Origin: Clavibacter sepedonicus
GTDB taxonomy: Bacteria; Actinomycetota; Actinomycetes; Actinomycetales; Microbacteriaceae
Direction of reading: 5' to 3'
DNA: 64,000 nucleotides
NCBI RefSeq assembly: GCF_000069225.1
Contig: NC_010407.1
Location: 558,001-622,000, forward strand
The notes beneath the pieces are model-generated. The model was not told the origin of the DNA, ran no database searches, and saw nothing but the letters and a program-made list of their open reading frames with translations. Shown here piece by piece: positions 27,414 to 34,983 of this stretch (positions are counted from its first letter, which is position 1; the number at the start of each line of letters is the position of its first letter). A program made the translations under genes and the position numbers.

Positions 27414-29098
27414 CCCAGCCGCCGGCCACGCAGCCGCCGGCCACCCAGCCGCCGGCCACCGAGCGGCACGGCACCGCGCCGCTGCGCGATCGGCTGACGG
27501 CCGCCGCGCGCGGGATGACCCTGCGTCGCCGCCTCGTCCTCAGCGTCGTGGGGCTGCTGGCGCTCGCGAGCATCTTCATCGGCACCGTGAGCATCCTGGC
27601 GCTGCGGACGTCGCTGATGCAGCAGGTCGACCAGCAGCTGGAGGCCACGGCGGCACGCTCGCAGGACTTCGTCGACCGCGAGCCGGGCGGCTACGGCAGC
27701 TTTCCCGGGGCGCCCGGTGGGCTCGGCGCGTTCGGGCAGCAGGTCGGCACGATCAGCGCGACCATCATCGACGGCGTCGTGTCCGGCGGCTACATCGCGG
27801 ACCGCTCCGCCGCCCAGGGCGAGCCCGGCGGCGCGGGCGCTGTGGAGCTGACCCAGCGCCAGAGCGAGCAGCTGCAGAGCGTGCCCACCGACGGCGTCCC
27901 GCGCACGGTCGACCTCGGCGGCGCGCTCGGCAGCTACCGGCTCGTCGGCCAGACCTCGTCCTCCGGCGCGACCATCGTCACCGGGCTGCCGACGAAGCCC
28001 GCCGACGACGTGGTCGAGCAGCTCATCCTCGTGATCACGGTGGTCGCCGCCATCACGCTGGCGCTCGCCGCGCTCCTCGGCACGCTCATCGTGCGCCGGG
28101 CGCTGCGTCCGCTCGACCGGGTCGTCGACACGGCGACCCACGTGGCGGCGCTGGAGCTCGACCGCGGCGACGTCGCGCTCGAGGCGCGCGTGCCCGCATC
28201 CGACACCGACGAGCGCACCGAGGTCGGCCGCGTGGGCGCCGCGCTCAACGGACTGCTCGGGCACGTCGCCGCGGCGCTGTCGTCGCGGCAGGCGAGCGAG
28301 GCGAAGGTGCGGCGGTTCGTGTCGGACGCGAGCCACGAGCTGCGCACGCCGCTCGCCTCCATCCGCGGCTACGCCGAGCTCACGCGTCGCGGGCCGCACC
28401 AGCTGCCCGAGGACGTCACGCACTCGCTGTCGCGCATCGAGTCGGAGTCGGTGCGCATGACCACGATCGTCGAGGACCTCCTGCTCCTCGCGCGACTCGA
28501 CGAGGGGCGCGAGCTGGAGTCGGATCCGATCGACCTCACGCGCATCCTCCTCGACACGGTCGGCGACGCGAGCGCCGCGGGCCCGGACCACGACTGGGAC
28601 CTCGACCTGCCGGACGGCTCCGTGACCGTCCCCGGCGACGACGCGCGGCTCCGCCAGGTGGTCGTCAACCTGCTCGCCAACGCCCGAACGCACACCCCGG
28701 CCGGCACGCGCGTCGTCACGTCGCTCGCGGTGGAGGGCGCGGGTCCGGATGCGCATACCGTGATCCGCGTCACCGACGACGGCCCCGGCATCCCGCCCGC
28801 CCTGCAGGAGACCCTGTTCGAGCGCTTCGTGCGCGGCGACGGATCCCGTGCCCGGACGACCGGCGGCACGGGCCTCGGCCTGGCCATCGCGCAGGCCATC
28901 GTGTCGGCGCACCACGGCGCGGTGTGGGTGGAGTCGGAGCCGGGCCGCACGGTCTTCGGCGTGCGGCTGCCGGTGGTGCGGCGTGCGGGCGAGGCGCGGG
29001 ATGCGTCGGGTCCGCCCGCCGATGCGCCGTCCGACCGCTGGGCGCCGCCCTCGGGTGCGCCCGTCGCGGACCGGCCCGGTCCGCCCGGCGGCAGCTGA
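27410..29098 (+). CDS. Two-component sensor histidine kinase
   Basis: A 562-aa protein. Cytoplasmic residues 1-40 include three QPPAT repeats. TM1 is at ~45-68, an extracytoplasmic sensor region with a GGYGSFPGAPGGLGAF loop spans ~70-200, TM2 is at ~203-228, then a HAMP linker. The HisKA H-box is FVSDASHELRTPLASIRGYAEL. The HATPase domain has the N box VVVNLLANARTHT, G1 DDGPGIPP and G2 GGTGLGLAI. It is coupled to the response regulator by GTGA. The Asp-rich 'YAELTRRGPHQLPEDV' segment is like TrcS/MprB relatives. Membrane-bound; stimulus unknown. Confidence 0.9.
   Translation: MTQPPATQPPATQPPATERHGTAPLRDRLTAAARGMTLRRRLVLSVVGLLALASIFIGTVSILALRTSLMQQVDQQLEATAARSQDFVDREPGGYGSFPGAPGGLGAFGQQVGTISATIIDGVVSGGYIADRSAAQGEPGGAGAVELTQRQSEQLQSVPTDGVPRTVDLGGALGSYRLVGQTSSSGATIVTGLPTKPADDVVEQLILVITVVAAITLALAALLGTLIVRRALRPLDRVVDTATHVAALELDRGDVALEARVPASDTDERTEVGRVGAALNGLLGHVAAALSSRQASEAKVRRFVSDASHELRTPLASIRGYAELTRRGPHQLPEDVTHSLSRIESESVRMTTIVEDLLLLARLDEGRELESDPIDLTRILLDTVGDASAAGPDHDWDLDLPDGSVTVPGDDARLRQVVVNLLANARTHTPAGTRVVTSLAVEGAGPDAHTVIRVTDDGPGIPPALQETLFERFVRGDGSRARTTGGTGLGLAIAQAIVSAHHGAVWVESEPGRTVFGVRLPVVRRAGEARDASGPPADAPSDRWAPPSGAPVADRPGPPGGS
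27417..27461 (+). repeat. 15-bp tandem repeat x3 inside the kinase gene
   Basis: Three consecutive 15-bp units (CAGCCGCCGGCCACS) encode QPPAT three times directly after the start codon region. Confidence 0.85.
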
Positions 29099-29099
29099 C

Positions 29100-29366
29100 A
29101 TGGATCCCGTCCGCCGCCTCATGTTCTGGCTGCGCGTGCCGTTCGTCGCGGACGCGGCGCTCGTCGTCATCGGGATCGCGCTGCTGGTCGGCGGCGACGG
29201 GGTCGGCTGGTGGGTGCTCGTGTTCGCCGGGCTGCGCGCGGTCGTCGGCGTGGTGGCGGTCGTGTGGATCGCGCCGCGGATGATCGCGCGGCTCGGCACC
29301 GGCGCCGAGCCCGAGGAGCCCGGCACCGACCCGGCCCGCCCGGACGCGGGACCCGCCCGTCGCTAG
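29100..29366 (+). CDS. Small two-helix membrane protein
   Basis: 88 aa, starting ATG one base after the kinase stop codon. Residues ~12-33 and ~38-60 are hydrophobic helices (ADAALVVIGIALLVGG and WWVLVFAGLRAVVGVVAVVW). The C-terminal tail is Pro/Ala/Asp-rich. The proximity suggests co-transcription with the two-component genes. No family recognised; it may modulate the kinase in the membrane, but this is a guess. Confidence 0.55.
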   Translation: MDPVRRLMFWLRVPFVADAALVVIGIALLVGGDGVGWWVLVFAGLRAVVGVVAVVWIAPRMIARLGTGAEPEEPGTDPARPDAGPARR

Positions 29367-29369
29367 GCT
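29364..29369 (+). promoter_or_regulatory. -10 box TAGGCT before the argA-like gene
   Basis: TAGGCT overlaps the stop region of the preceding gene. The next start codon (GTG 29418) is 48 bp away and has GAGAGGG, so this transcript would carry a short leader. Confidence 0.4.
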
Positions 29370-29417
29370 GGACCCCTGATCCGGGCGCCCGAGCCGCGGA
29401 TCGAGAGGGTCGTCATC

Positions 29418-29960
29418 GTGAGCGCAGAGCCAGCCGTCGTCGAGCCAGCGGAGCCCGCGGGCGGCATCCGCGTGCGACGCGCGCGCACCGGCGACGTGCC
29501 CCGCATCCAGCAGCTCGTCGAGCCGCTCGTGATGGAGGGGATCCTCCTCGGCAAGGACCTCGTGGTGCTCTACGAGAACGTGCAGGAGTTCCGGGTCGCG
29601 GTCGACGCGGCCGGCGAGGTCGTCGGTTGCGGCGCGCTGCACGTGATGTGGGAGGACCTCGGCGAGATCCGCACCCTCGCCGCCTCCCCGCACACGCGCG
29701 GCACCGGCGTCGGCCACGCGCTGCTCGAGCGCCTCGAGGACGACGCCCGCGAGCTCGGCCTCAGCCGCCTGTTCTGCCTGACCTTCGAGGTTGGCTTCTT
29801 CTCGCGCCATGGGTACCACGAGGTCGCGGAGTCGATCATCGCGCAGGAGATCTACTACGAGATGCTCCGCTCGCACGACGAGGGCATCGCCGAGTTCCTC
29901 GACCTCTCCCGCGTCAAGCCGAACACCCTCGGCAACACGCGCATGCTCAAGGCGCTCTGA
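29418..29960 (+). CDS. argA: Amino-acid N-acetyltransferase, short ArgA type
   Basis: A 180-aa single-domain GNAT. The order is IRVRRARTGDVPRIQQLVEP, then LGKDLVVLYENVQEF, the AcCoA-binding loop ASPHTRGTGVGHALLERL, and LFCLTFEVGFFSRHGYHEV. This is the stand-alone N-acetylglutamate synthase family (Rv2747-like) of actinobacteria, which starts arginine synthesis and lacks the kinase-like domain of E. coli ArgA. The extended C-terminus NTLGNTRMLKAL is typical of it. GTG 29418 is preceded by GAGAGGG. No other arg genes are nearby. Confidence 0.82.
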   Translation: MSAEPAVVEPAEPAGGIRVRRARTGDVPRIQQLVEPLVMEGILLGKDLVVLYENVQEFRVAVDAAGEVVGCGALHVMWEDLGEIRTLAASPHTRGTGVGHALLERLEDDARELGLSRLFCLTFEVGFFSRHGYHEVAESIIAQEIYYEMLRSHDEGIAEFLDLSRVKPNTLGNTRMLKAL

Positions 29961-30014
29961 CCCTCCCAGGTCCTGGCCGCTGCCGCCCCGCATCCCCTGA
30001 GGGAGGAGAGCGGC

Positions 30015-30050
30015 GGGCGCGCCGACCGGGCCGGGCGGGCGCGCCGACCG
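30015..30050 (+). repeat. Two 14-bp direct repeats upstream of a promoter
   Basis: GGGCGCGCCGACCG occurs at 30015-30028 and 30037-30050, 22 bp apart (two helical turns), ending directly at the -10 box 30051. Could be an activator or repressor site covering the -35 region. Confidence 0.5.
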
Positions 30051-30056
30051 TAGCCT
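30051..30056 (+). promoter_or_regulatory. -10 box TAGCCT (leaderless)
   Basis: TAGCCT followed after 6 nt by ATG 30063; no Shine-Dalgarno. Confidence 0.55.
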
Positions 30057-30062
30057 GTGCTC

Positions 30063-30728
30063 ATGTCCTCGACCTCGACCTCGCCCGGAGGCCGCCCGTC
30101 CGCGGCCGTATACCGCCGTCGCCGTCTGCTCGCGCTCCTCGTCGTGGTGGCCGTGATCGCGGTCGTCGTGATCATCGTGTCCAACCTGGGCCGCGGCACG
30201 GCCGACACCGCAGCTCCCGGTGCGACGCCCACCGCGGATGCGGCCCCCGACGCCGCCGCGCCGGCTGACCCGGATCCCACCCCGAGCGCCACCGCGAGCG
30301 CCGGCACAGAGACGAACGCCGACGGATCCTGCGCCGCGGGCCAGCTCACCGTCACCCCCGTCACCGACGCCGCCTCCTACAAGGCGGGCGTGCTGCCCAA
30401 GCTCTCCTTCACCGTGACGAACACGGGCATGGAGCCCTGCACCGCGAACCTCGGGACGACCACGCAGGTGTTCACGATCTCGAGCGGATCCGACGTCTAC
30501 TGGAAGTCGACCGACTGCCAGACGGGCGCCGAGGACGCGCAGGTCGAGCTGGCCGCGCGGACCCCGCAGACGTCGTCGCCGTTCGAGTGGTCGCGCCAGC
30601 GGTCGTCCACCACGACCTGCGAGGAGAAGCAGCGCCCGGCCGTGCCCGCCGGCGGCGCGACCTACACGCTGTCGGTCGAGGTGGCCGGCGTTAAGAGCGC
30701 CGAGCCGAAGTCGTTCCTGCTGTACTGA
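30063..30728 (+). CDS. Membrane-anchored extracytoplasmic protein, DUF4232-like
   Basis: A 221-aa protein. Basic residues 11-22 precede one membrane helix (LLALLVVVAVIAVVVIIVSNL, ~23-43). An Ala/Pro/Thr/Asp-rich spacer leads to a ~130-residue beta-rich domain with four cysteines (CAAGQ, EPCTANLG, STDCQTG, TTTCEEK) that probably form two disulphides. The 'GVLPKLSFTVTNTGMEPCTANLG' stretch is reminiscent of DUF4232 domains of actinobacterial surface proteins. The type II orientation places the domain outside. Function unknown. Confidence 0.65.
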   Translation: MSSTSTSPGGRPSAAVYRRRRLLALLVVVAVIAVVVIIVSNLGRGTADTAAPGATPTADAAPDAAAPADPDPTPSATASAGTETNADGSCAAGQLTVTPVTDAASYKAGVLPKLSFTVTNTGMEPCTANLGTTTQVFTISSGSDVYWKSTDCQTGAEDAQVELAARTPQTSSPFEWSRQRSSTTTCEEKQRPAVPAGGATYTLSVEVAGVKSAEPKSFLLY

Positions 30729-30777
30729 CGCGCGCGGCGACCCGCGGCCATGTGCGTACATGACCACGGTTCTCGAT

Positions 30778-30789
30778 TGGATGCATCCA
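30778..30789 (+). promoter_or_regulatory. Palindrome TGGATGCATCCA, candidate metalloregulator operator
   Basis: A perfect 12-bp palindrome, followed by TTGCAA and by CATGCATG at 30797-30804, in an AT-richer patch 57 bp upstream of the His-rich peptide gene. A zinc-type ArsR regulator gene follows that peptide, making this a good operator candidate. Confidence 0.45.
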
Positions 30790-30845
30790 TTGCAATCCAT
30801 GCATGCGTCTGTCATCCTGGTGCTCCACCGACGTTAGGACGCATC

Positions 30846-31004
30846 ATGACCGATACCACCGAGACCCACGCCGAGCACACCGTCGCCGAGCACCAGCACG
30901 GCGCCGACTGCGGTCACGAGACCGTCACGCACGAGGACCACGTGGACTACGTCCACGACGGCCACAAGCACGCCGAGCACGGCGACCACTACGACGAGCA
31001 CTGA
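30846..31004 (+). CDS. Small His-rich putative zinc-binding protein
   Basis: A 52-aa peptide of which about a quarter is histidine and most of the rest is Asp, Glu and Thr (THAEHTVAEHQHGADCGHE…, HDGHKHAEHGDHYDEH). It has one cysteine and no hydrophobic segment. The sequence suggests a cytoplasmic Zn/Ni/Cu buffer. TAGGAC lies 5 nt before ATG 30846 and may be a -10 box or a weak ribosome-binding site. It is followed by a terminator and by an ArsR regulator with a zinc site, which supports a metal role. Confidence 0.75.
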   Translation: MTDTTETHAEHTVAEHQHGADCGHETVTHEDHVDYVHDGHKHAEHGDHYDEH

Positions 31005-31033
31005 TCCGACGCGCGACGACGCGCGCGGATCGA

Positions 31034-31067
31034 GACGGGGACCCGGCCATGAGGCCCGGTCCCCGTC
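31034..31067 (+). terminator. Terminator after the His-rich peptide gene
   Basis: A 15-bp stem with one mismatch (GACGGGGACCCGGCC / GGCCCGGTCCCCGTC) and an ATGA loop. Confidence 0.75.
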
Positions 31068-31103
31068 GCCGTCTCCGCGCCGGGCCGCGTCTCCGCCTCG
31101 CCC

Positions 31104-31109
31104 TAGGAT
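31104..31109 (+). promoter_or_regulatory. -10 box TAGGAT of the arsR-type gene (leaderless)
   Basis: TAGGAT followed after 7 nt by GTG 31117; no Shine-Dalgarno. Confidence 0.6.
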
Positions 31110-31116
31110 CTTTGAG

Positions 31117-31431
31117 GTGACCTATCCACCCCCCGGCTTCGAGCAGGCCGCCGACCTCTTCAAGGCGCTGTCCTCGCCGTCGCGCCTCGGCCTCATCGGT
31201 TTGCTGGCGTCCCGGAAGTTGAGCGTGTCGGAGCTAGTCGAGGAGTCGGGGCTGTCCCAGCCGCTGGTCTCCCAGCACCTGCGCGTGCTGCGGTCGGCGG
31301 GTCTCGTGAACGTCGAGCGCGACGGGCGCATCGCCCGCTACGAGGTGGCGGACACGCACGTGACGCACGTGGTGGACGACGCCGTGGCGCATGTGCGCGA
31401 GCACGTGGTCGGATCCGTCGACGCGGGCTGA
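31117..31431 (+). CDS. ArsR/SmtB-family zinc-type metalloregulator
   Basis: A 104-aa winged-helix repressor (FKALSSPSRLGLIGLL; recognition helix SGLSQPLVSQHLRVLRSAGLV). The last helix has Asp79, His81, His92 and Glu95 (plus His96), spaced DxHx10Hx2E. This is exactly the alpha-5 site of zinc sensors such as SmtB and CzrA. There are no alpha-3 cysteines, so arsenic or cadmium sensing is unlikely. When zinc binds, such proteins leave DNA. It lies behind the His-rich peptide gene and its palindromic upstream site, which are the probable targets. Confidence 0.87.
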   Translation: MTYPPPGFEQAADLFKALSSPSRLGLIGLLASRKLSVSELVEESGLSQPLVSQHLRVLRSAGLVNVERDGRIARYEVADTHVTHVVDDAVAHVREHVVGSVDAG

Positions 31432-31490
31432 GCACCCCCCTCCGGCTGGGCCCCGGCTCGGGCCCGGCAGGCGGCTCGGGCCCGGCCGGG

Positions 31491-32852
31491 TCAGAACGCC
31501 TCGTCGAGCTCCTTCTCCCGCTCGCTCTTCGCGAGGGAGAACGCACGGCCCAGCGCGGAGAACAGCGGGCCCCACTCGGCGTCGACGATCTGCGTGAAGC
31601 CGAGCCGCCGGGCCTCCGCCGCGCGCTGCGGCGCCGACGTGACGCCGCGGATCTCTCCCGCGAGGCTGATCTCGCCGAACGCCGCGAGGTCGTGGGGCAT
31701 GGCCTTGCCGTTGACGGCGGAGACGAGCGCGACGGCGATGGCGAGATCCGCGGCGGGCTCGGTGAGGCGGACGCCGCCGACCGTGGAGACGTAGACGTCG
31801 CGATCCGAGAGCCGCACGTTGGCGCGCTTCTCGAGCACGGCCAGCAGCATGGCGACGCGCGACGCATCCACCCCGTTGACCACGCGGCGCGGCTGCGGCG
31901 CCTTCGTGTCGACGACGAGCGCCTGCACCTCGACGGGCAGAGCGCGGCGGCCCTCCATCGCGACGGTGACGCACGTGCCGGAGACCGAGTGCACACCGCG
32001 CGAGAGGAACATGCCGCTCGGATCCGGCACCTCGACGATGCCGTCGCCCGCCATCTCGAAGCAGCCGACCTCGTCGGTGGGGCCGAAGCGGTTCTTGAGC
32101 GCGCGGATGAAGCGGAGCGACGTCTGCCGGTCGCCCTCGAACTGGCACACGACGTCGACGAGGTGCTCGAGGAGCCGGGGGCCGGCGATGGAGCCGTCCT
32201 TGGTGACGTGGCCGACGAGGAGCAGGGGCAGGTCGCGCTCCTTGCAGACGCGGATGAGCGTGACGGCGACCTCGCGCACCTGGCCGGGGTGGCCGGGCAG
32301 GCCGTCGGACGTGCTGCTGGAGACGGTCTGCACGGAGTCGACGATGAGGAGGTCGGGCGCGACCTGCTCGATGTGGCCGAGGATCGTGCCGAGGTCGGTC
32401 TCGGCCGCGATCATGAGCGACTCCTGCAGCCCGCCCGTGCGCTCGGCGCGCATGCGCACCTGGGCGACCGACTCCTCGGCCGTCACGTAGAGGACCTTCG
32501 CGCCCTTCGCGGCGGCGCGCGCGGCGACCTCGAGCAGCAGCGTGGACTTGCCGACGCCGGGCTCGCCGCTCATGAGGATGGCGGCGCCCGGCACGATGCC
32601 GCCGCCGAGCACGCGGTCGAGCTCGCCGACGCCGCTCGGCATGTGGCTGGCGGACGCGGTGCCGACGTGCATGATCGACCGCGCCTGGCTGGATCCGGCG
32701 GGTGTGAGCGTGGTGACCCGGCCGGCCGCCGCGGGCGTCTGCGACACCTCGGCGACGGTGTTCCAGCTCTGGCACTCGGCGCACCGCCCGACCCACTTCG
32801 GGGTGGTCCACCCGCACTCCGAGCAGCGGTACGTGGAGTGGATGCGGGCCAT
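31491..32852 (-). CDS. radA: DNA repair protein RadA (Sms)
   Basis: A 453-aa protein from ATG 32852. The zinc finger is CSECGWTTPKWVGRCAEC (residues ~9-26), the ATPase Walker A is GEPGVGKST, and the RadA-specific KNRFG motif is seen in ALKNRFGPTDEVG. A Lon-like C-terminal domain follows (LAAFGEISLAGEIRGV). RadA drives branch migration of recombination intermediates. The start is supported by a leaderless -10 box. IS copy 2 begins 72 bp upstream of the start codon, so the core promoter remains native. Confidence 0.94.
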   Translation of the reverse strand: MARIHSTYRCSECGWTTPKWVGRCAECQSWNTVAEVSQTPAAAGRVTTLTPAGSSQARSIMHVGTASASHMPSGVGELDRVLGGGIVPGAAILMSGEPGVGKSTLLLEVAARAAAKGAKVLYVTAEESVAQVRMRAERTGGLQESLMIAAETDLGTILGHIEQVAPDLLIVDSVQTVSSSTSDGLPGHPGQVREVAVTLIRVCKERDLPLLLVGHVTKDGSIAGPRLLEHLVDVVCQFEGDRQTSLRFIRALKNRFGPTDEVGCFEMAGDGIVEVPDPSGMFLSRGVHSVSGTCVTVAMEGRRALPVEVQALVVDTKAPQPRRVVNGVDASRVAMLLAVLEKRANVRLSDRDVYVSTVGGVRLTEPAADLAIAVALVSAVNGKAMPHDLAAFGEISLAGEIRGVTSAPQRAAEARRLGFTQIVDAEWGPLFSALGRAFSLAKSEREKELDEAF

Positions 32853-32859
32853 GCGGGGG

Positions 32860-32865
32860 ACTCTA
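32860..32865 (-). promoter_or_regulatory. -10 box TAGAGT of radA (leaderless)
   Basis: On the minus strand TAGAGT precedes ATG 32852 by 7 nt. The region up to the IS end at 32925 leaves room for a native -35. Confidence 0.5.
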
Positions 32866-32924
32866 CCGGGGGCCTCCGACATGCCCGGACGCCCCGGTCG
32901 CCGACGGTCGGGGCCGGGCGCTGG

Positions 32925-33992
32925 TGTACTGGGTCATGACGTTGGTGACACTCGGGCCGCGGGCGTGAGCCCGTGGCTTGAGTGGATTCGTTCAGTGTTG
33001 TAGTGCTCGATGAAGGGGTCAAGCGCGTCGGCCCGGTGTTGGTTGCTGGTGAAGGGTTGCCGGTAGGCCCACTCGGTCGCGAGGGTCCGGTTGAAGCGCT
33101 CGACCTTGCCGTTCTGCCAGGGGCAGTGCGGGCGGATGAACTTCTGCCGCGCGCCCAGGTCCTGGACGGCGTTCTTGAACGCGGTCGAGTGCCGGTAGGC
33201 GAACGCGTTGTCCGTGATGACCCGCTCGATCCGGGTGATCCCATGCCCGGCGAAGTACGCCGCTGCGCGGGTCAGGAACCCGGCCGCGGTCGCGCCTTTC
33301 TCATCGGGATGGATCTCCGCGTAGGCGAGACGGGTGTGGTCATCGACCGCGGCATGGACGTAATCGAACCCGATCCCGCGGCCGCGGACCTGCTCGCTGC
33401 GCCCGTGGACCCGCCAGCCGCCTCCGTCCGGGATCCTCCCGAGCTTCTTCACGTCCACGTGGATCAGATCACCCGGATGCTCGTGCTCATACCGGTGCGC
33501 CGTTGACCGGGATGCCCGGATCACCGCCCCGGTTACAGGGTCCAACCATGCCAACGGCGGCGCCCCGTGCCGGCGCAGGATCCGGGAGATCGTACGGGAT
33601 GGAACACCTGTCACCGGCGCCAGCCGCGCAGGACCCGCCCGCAACTGGGCCCGCGCTTCCAGCACGGCCCGTTCCCGCTCCGGGCTCGTTCGCCTCGGTA
33701 CTGACCGGGGCCGCGATGACCGATCCGTCAGCCCTCGCAGCCCCTCGGCACGGAACCGGTTCACCCATCGATGCGCGCACTGCCGCGACACCCCCAGCTC
33801 CCGCGCGACGTGCGCGACCGGCCGACGATCCTCCACCACCCGCCGCACGAGGAGAACCCTCCCGTGAACCGTCAGACGAGCATTACCGTGGGACATCGAG
33901 GCCTCCTGGCGATGGTTGAACTGAACAGCTCCATCAAGCCAGGAGGCCTCTTCACACGCCCCGAAGTGTCACCAACGTCATGGCCGAGTACA
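32925..33992 (-). mobile_element. IS481-family element, IS1121-like, copy 2
   Basis: 1,068 bp with the same terminal repeats as copy 1. Flanks do not match: the left side ends CGCTGG, while the right side is TCTAGC (33993-33998). Only the right flank has the CTAG target. The mismatch implies that recombination between IS copies or an adjacent deletion replaced the left flank. Confidence 0.9.
32934..33896 (-). CDS. IS481-family transposase (copy 2)
   Basis: 320 aa, practically identical to copy 1 (one visible change is His for Arg in YFAGHGITRIER). A few silent differences lie around 33525-33585. HTH, DDE core and AGGAGG ribosome-binding site are intact. Confidence 0.92.
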   Translation of the reverse strand: MSHGNARLTVHGRVLLVRRVVEDRRPVAHVARELGVSRQCAHRWVNRFRAEGLRGLTDRSSRPRSVPRRTSPERERAVLEARAQLRAGPARLAPVTGVPSRTISRILRRHGAPPLAWLDPVTGAVIRASRSTAHRYEHEHPGDLIHVDVKKLGRIPDGGGWRVHGRSEQVRGRGIGFDYVHAAVDDHTRLAYAEIHPDEKGATAAGFLTRAAAYFAGHGITRIERVITDNAFAYRHSTAFKNAVQDLGARQKFIRPHCPWQNGKVERFNRTLATEWAYRQPFTSNQHRADALDPFIEHYNTERIHSSHGLTPAARVSPTS

Positions 33993-34000
33993 TCTAGCGC

Positions 34001-34321
34001 GTGGCCGTCTTCGCCACCCCGGGCGAGTTCACCGAACGCGTGCTCGAGGTCGTGGCCGAGATCCCCTCGGGCCGCGTCATGACCTACGGCGACGTCGCCG
34101 CCGTCTTCGGCCGCCGCGGCGCCCGCACCGTCGGCATGGTGCTGCGCTACCACGGCGCCGGGCTGCCCTGGTGGCGCGTGCTCCGGGCCGGCGGGCACCC
34201 GCCGACCGGGCTCGCGGACGAAACCCGGCCCCGCTACGAGTCCGAGGGCACGCCGCTCCTCGATGCCCCGACCGACGCCGGGTACCGCGTCGACCTCGAG
34301 GCGGCCCGCTGGTTCCCGTGA
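34001..34321 (+). CDS. MGMT-family DNA-binding protein (alkyltransferase-like, Atl)
   Basis: A 106-aa protein made only of the C-terminal DNA-binding domain of O6-alkylguanine transferases: ERVLEVVAEIPSGRVMTYGDVAAVFGRRGARTVG. In the active-site region the PCHRV of true transferases is PWWRVLRAGG, so the acceptor cysteine is absent and the protein is an Atl sensor that flags alkylated guanine for nucleotide excision repair. Start GTG 34001 lies 8 bp from the IS copy 2 end, so its native promoter has probably been lost. Confidence 0.82.
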   Translation: MAVFATPGEFTERVLEVVAEIPSGRVMTYGDVAAVFGRRGARTVGMVLRYHGAGLPWWRVLRAGGHPPTGLADETRPRYESEGTPLLDAPTDAGYRVDLEAARWFP

Positions 34322-34455
34322 TCCGCTGAGGGCAGGCGCTCGACTGTCCCCTCCCCGCCCGTCCGCCTGGCGGCCGAACGAGGATCATGCTGCGGGACTA
34401 TCGTCGGGGCCTCGCGGCCGATGCGCGGCCGGGGCGGCTCCGCTGGACTGGGACC

Positions 34456-34893
34456 ATGCCCCGTCGCCCGTCCGTGCGCTCCCTCGCCGCCGCCCCGCTC
34501 GCCGTCCTGCTCGTGCTGCCCCTCGCCGGCTGCGGCGCCGCGAGCACCGTCGGCGGGATGACCACGCCGACGGATGCGCGCATCTACGCCACGGCGGCGG
34601 ACGCCGACGGCCGGATCCCCGCATGGATCCCCGCGGACGCCACGGACGTCCGCATCAAGACCTCGCTCCGCGGCGAGGGTGCGATCCTCGAGTTCCGCTC
34701 CGCGACGCCGGCCGACCGGCTGGGCTGCGACGCGGCGCCCGTCGACGCTCCCGCGCCGTCCGTGCAGGACACCTGGTGGCCGGATCCGTCCCCCGCCGCG
34801 GCCATGACGTGCGGCGACGGCTGGCTGGCCGCCGCGGACGGCGACGCCGTGCACGCGTGGCTGCCGAAGGGCTCCCCCGCGCTCGACCTCTGA
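34456..34893 (+). CDS. Putative lipoprotein
   Basis: 145 aa. The signal peptide (RSLAAAPLAVLLVLPLAGC) ends in an LAGC lipobox, placing the lipidated cysteine near residue 26. The mature part has a small beta-rich domain with two further cysteines (LGCDAAP, MTCGDGW) and a conserved-looking WIPADATDVRIKTSL stretch. Similar short lipoproteins of unknown role are common in Microbacteriaceae. No nearby gene indicates a function. A terminator follows. Confidence 0.7.
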   Translation: MPRRPSVRSLAAAPLAVLLVLPLAGCGAASTVGGMTTPTDARIYATAADADGRIPAWIPADATDVRIKTSLRGEGAILEFRSATPADRLGCDAAPVDAPAPSVQDTWWPDPSPAAAMTCGDGWLAAADGDAVHAWLPKGSPALDL

Positions 34894-34914
34894 TCGTGCA
34901 GGGACCGGACGAGA

Positions 34915-34956
34915 CGCGGCCCGGGCGCCTCCCCATCGGGAGGCACCCGGGCCGCG
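34915..34956 (+). terminator. Terminator after the lipoprotein gene
   Basis: A 19-bp stem with one mismatch (CGCGGCCCGGGCGCCTCCC / GGGAGGCACCCGGGCCGCG) and a CATC loop, 22 bp after the stop codon. Confidence 0.85.
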
Positions 34957-34983
34957 ACCGCGCGCCCGTGCATCCGCGCTAGA

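Noticed and set aside
31446..31490. Repeated GGCTCGGGCCCGGC as a CRISPR-like or regulatory array
   Set aside because: Only two imperfect low-complexity units between converging genes; at most a weak terminator. No CRISPR array was seen anywhere in the window.
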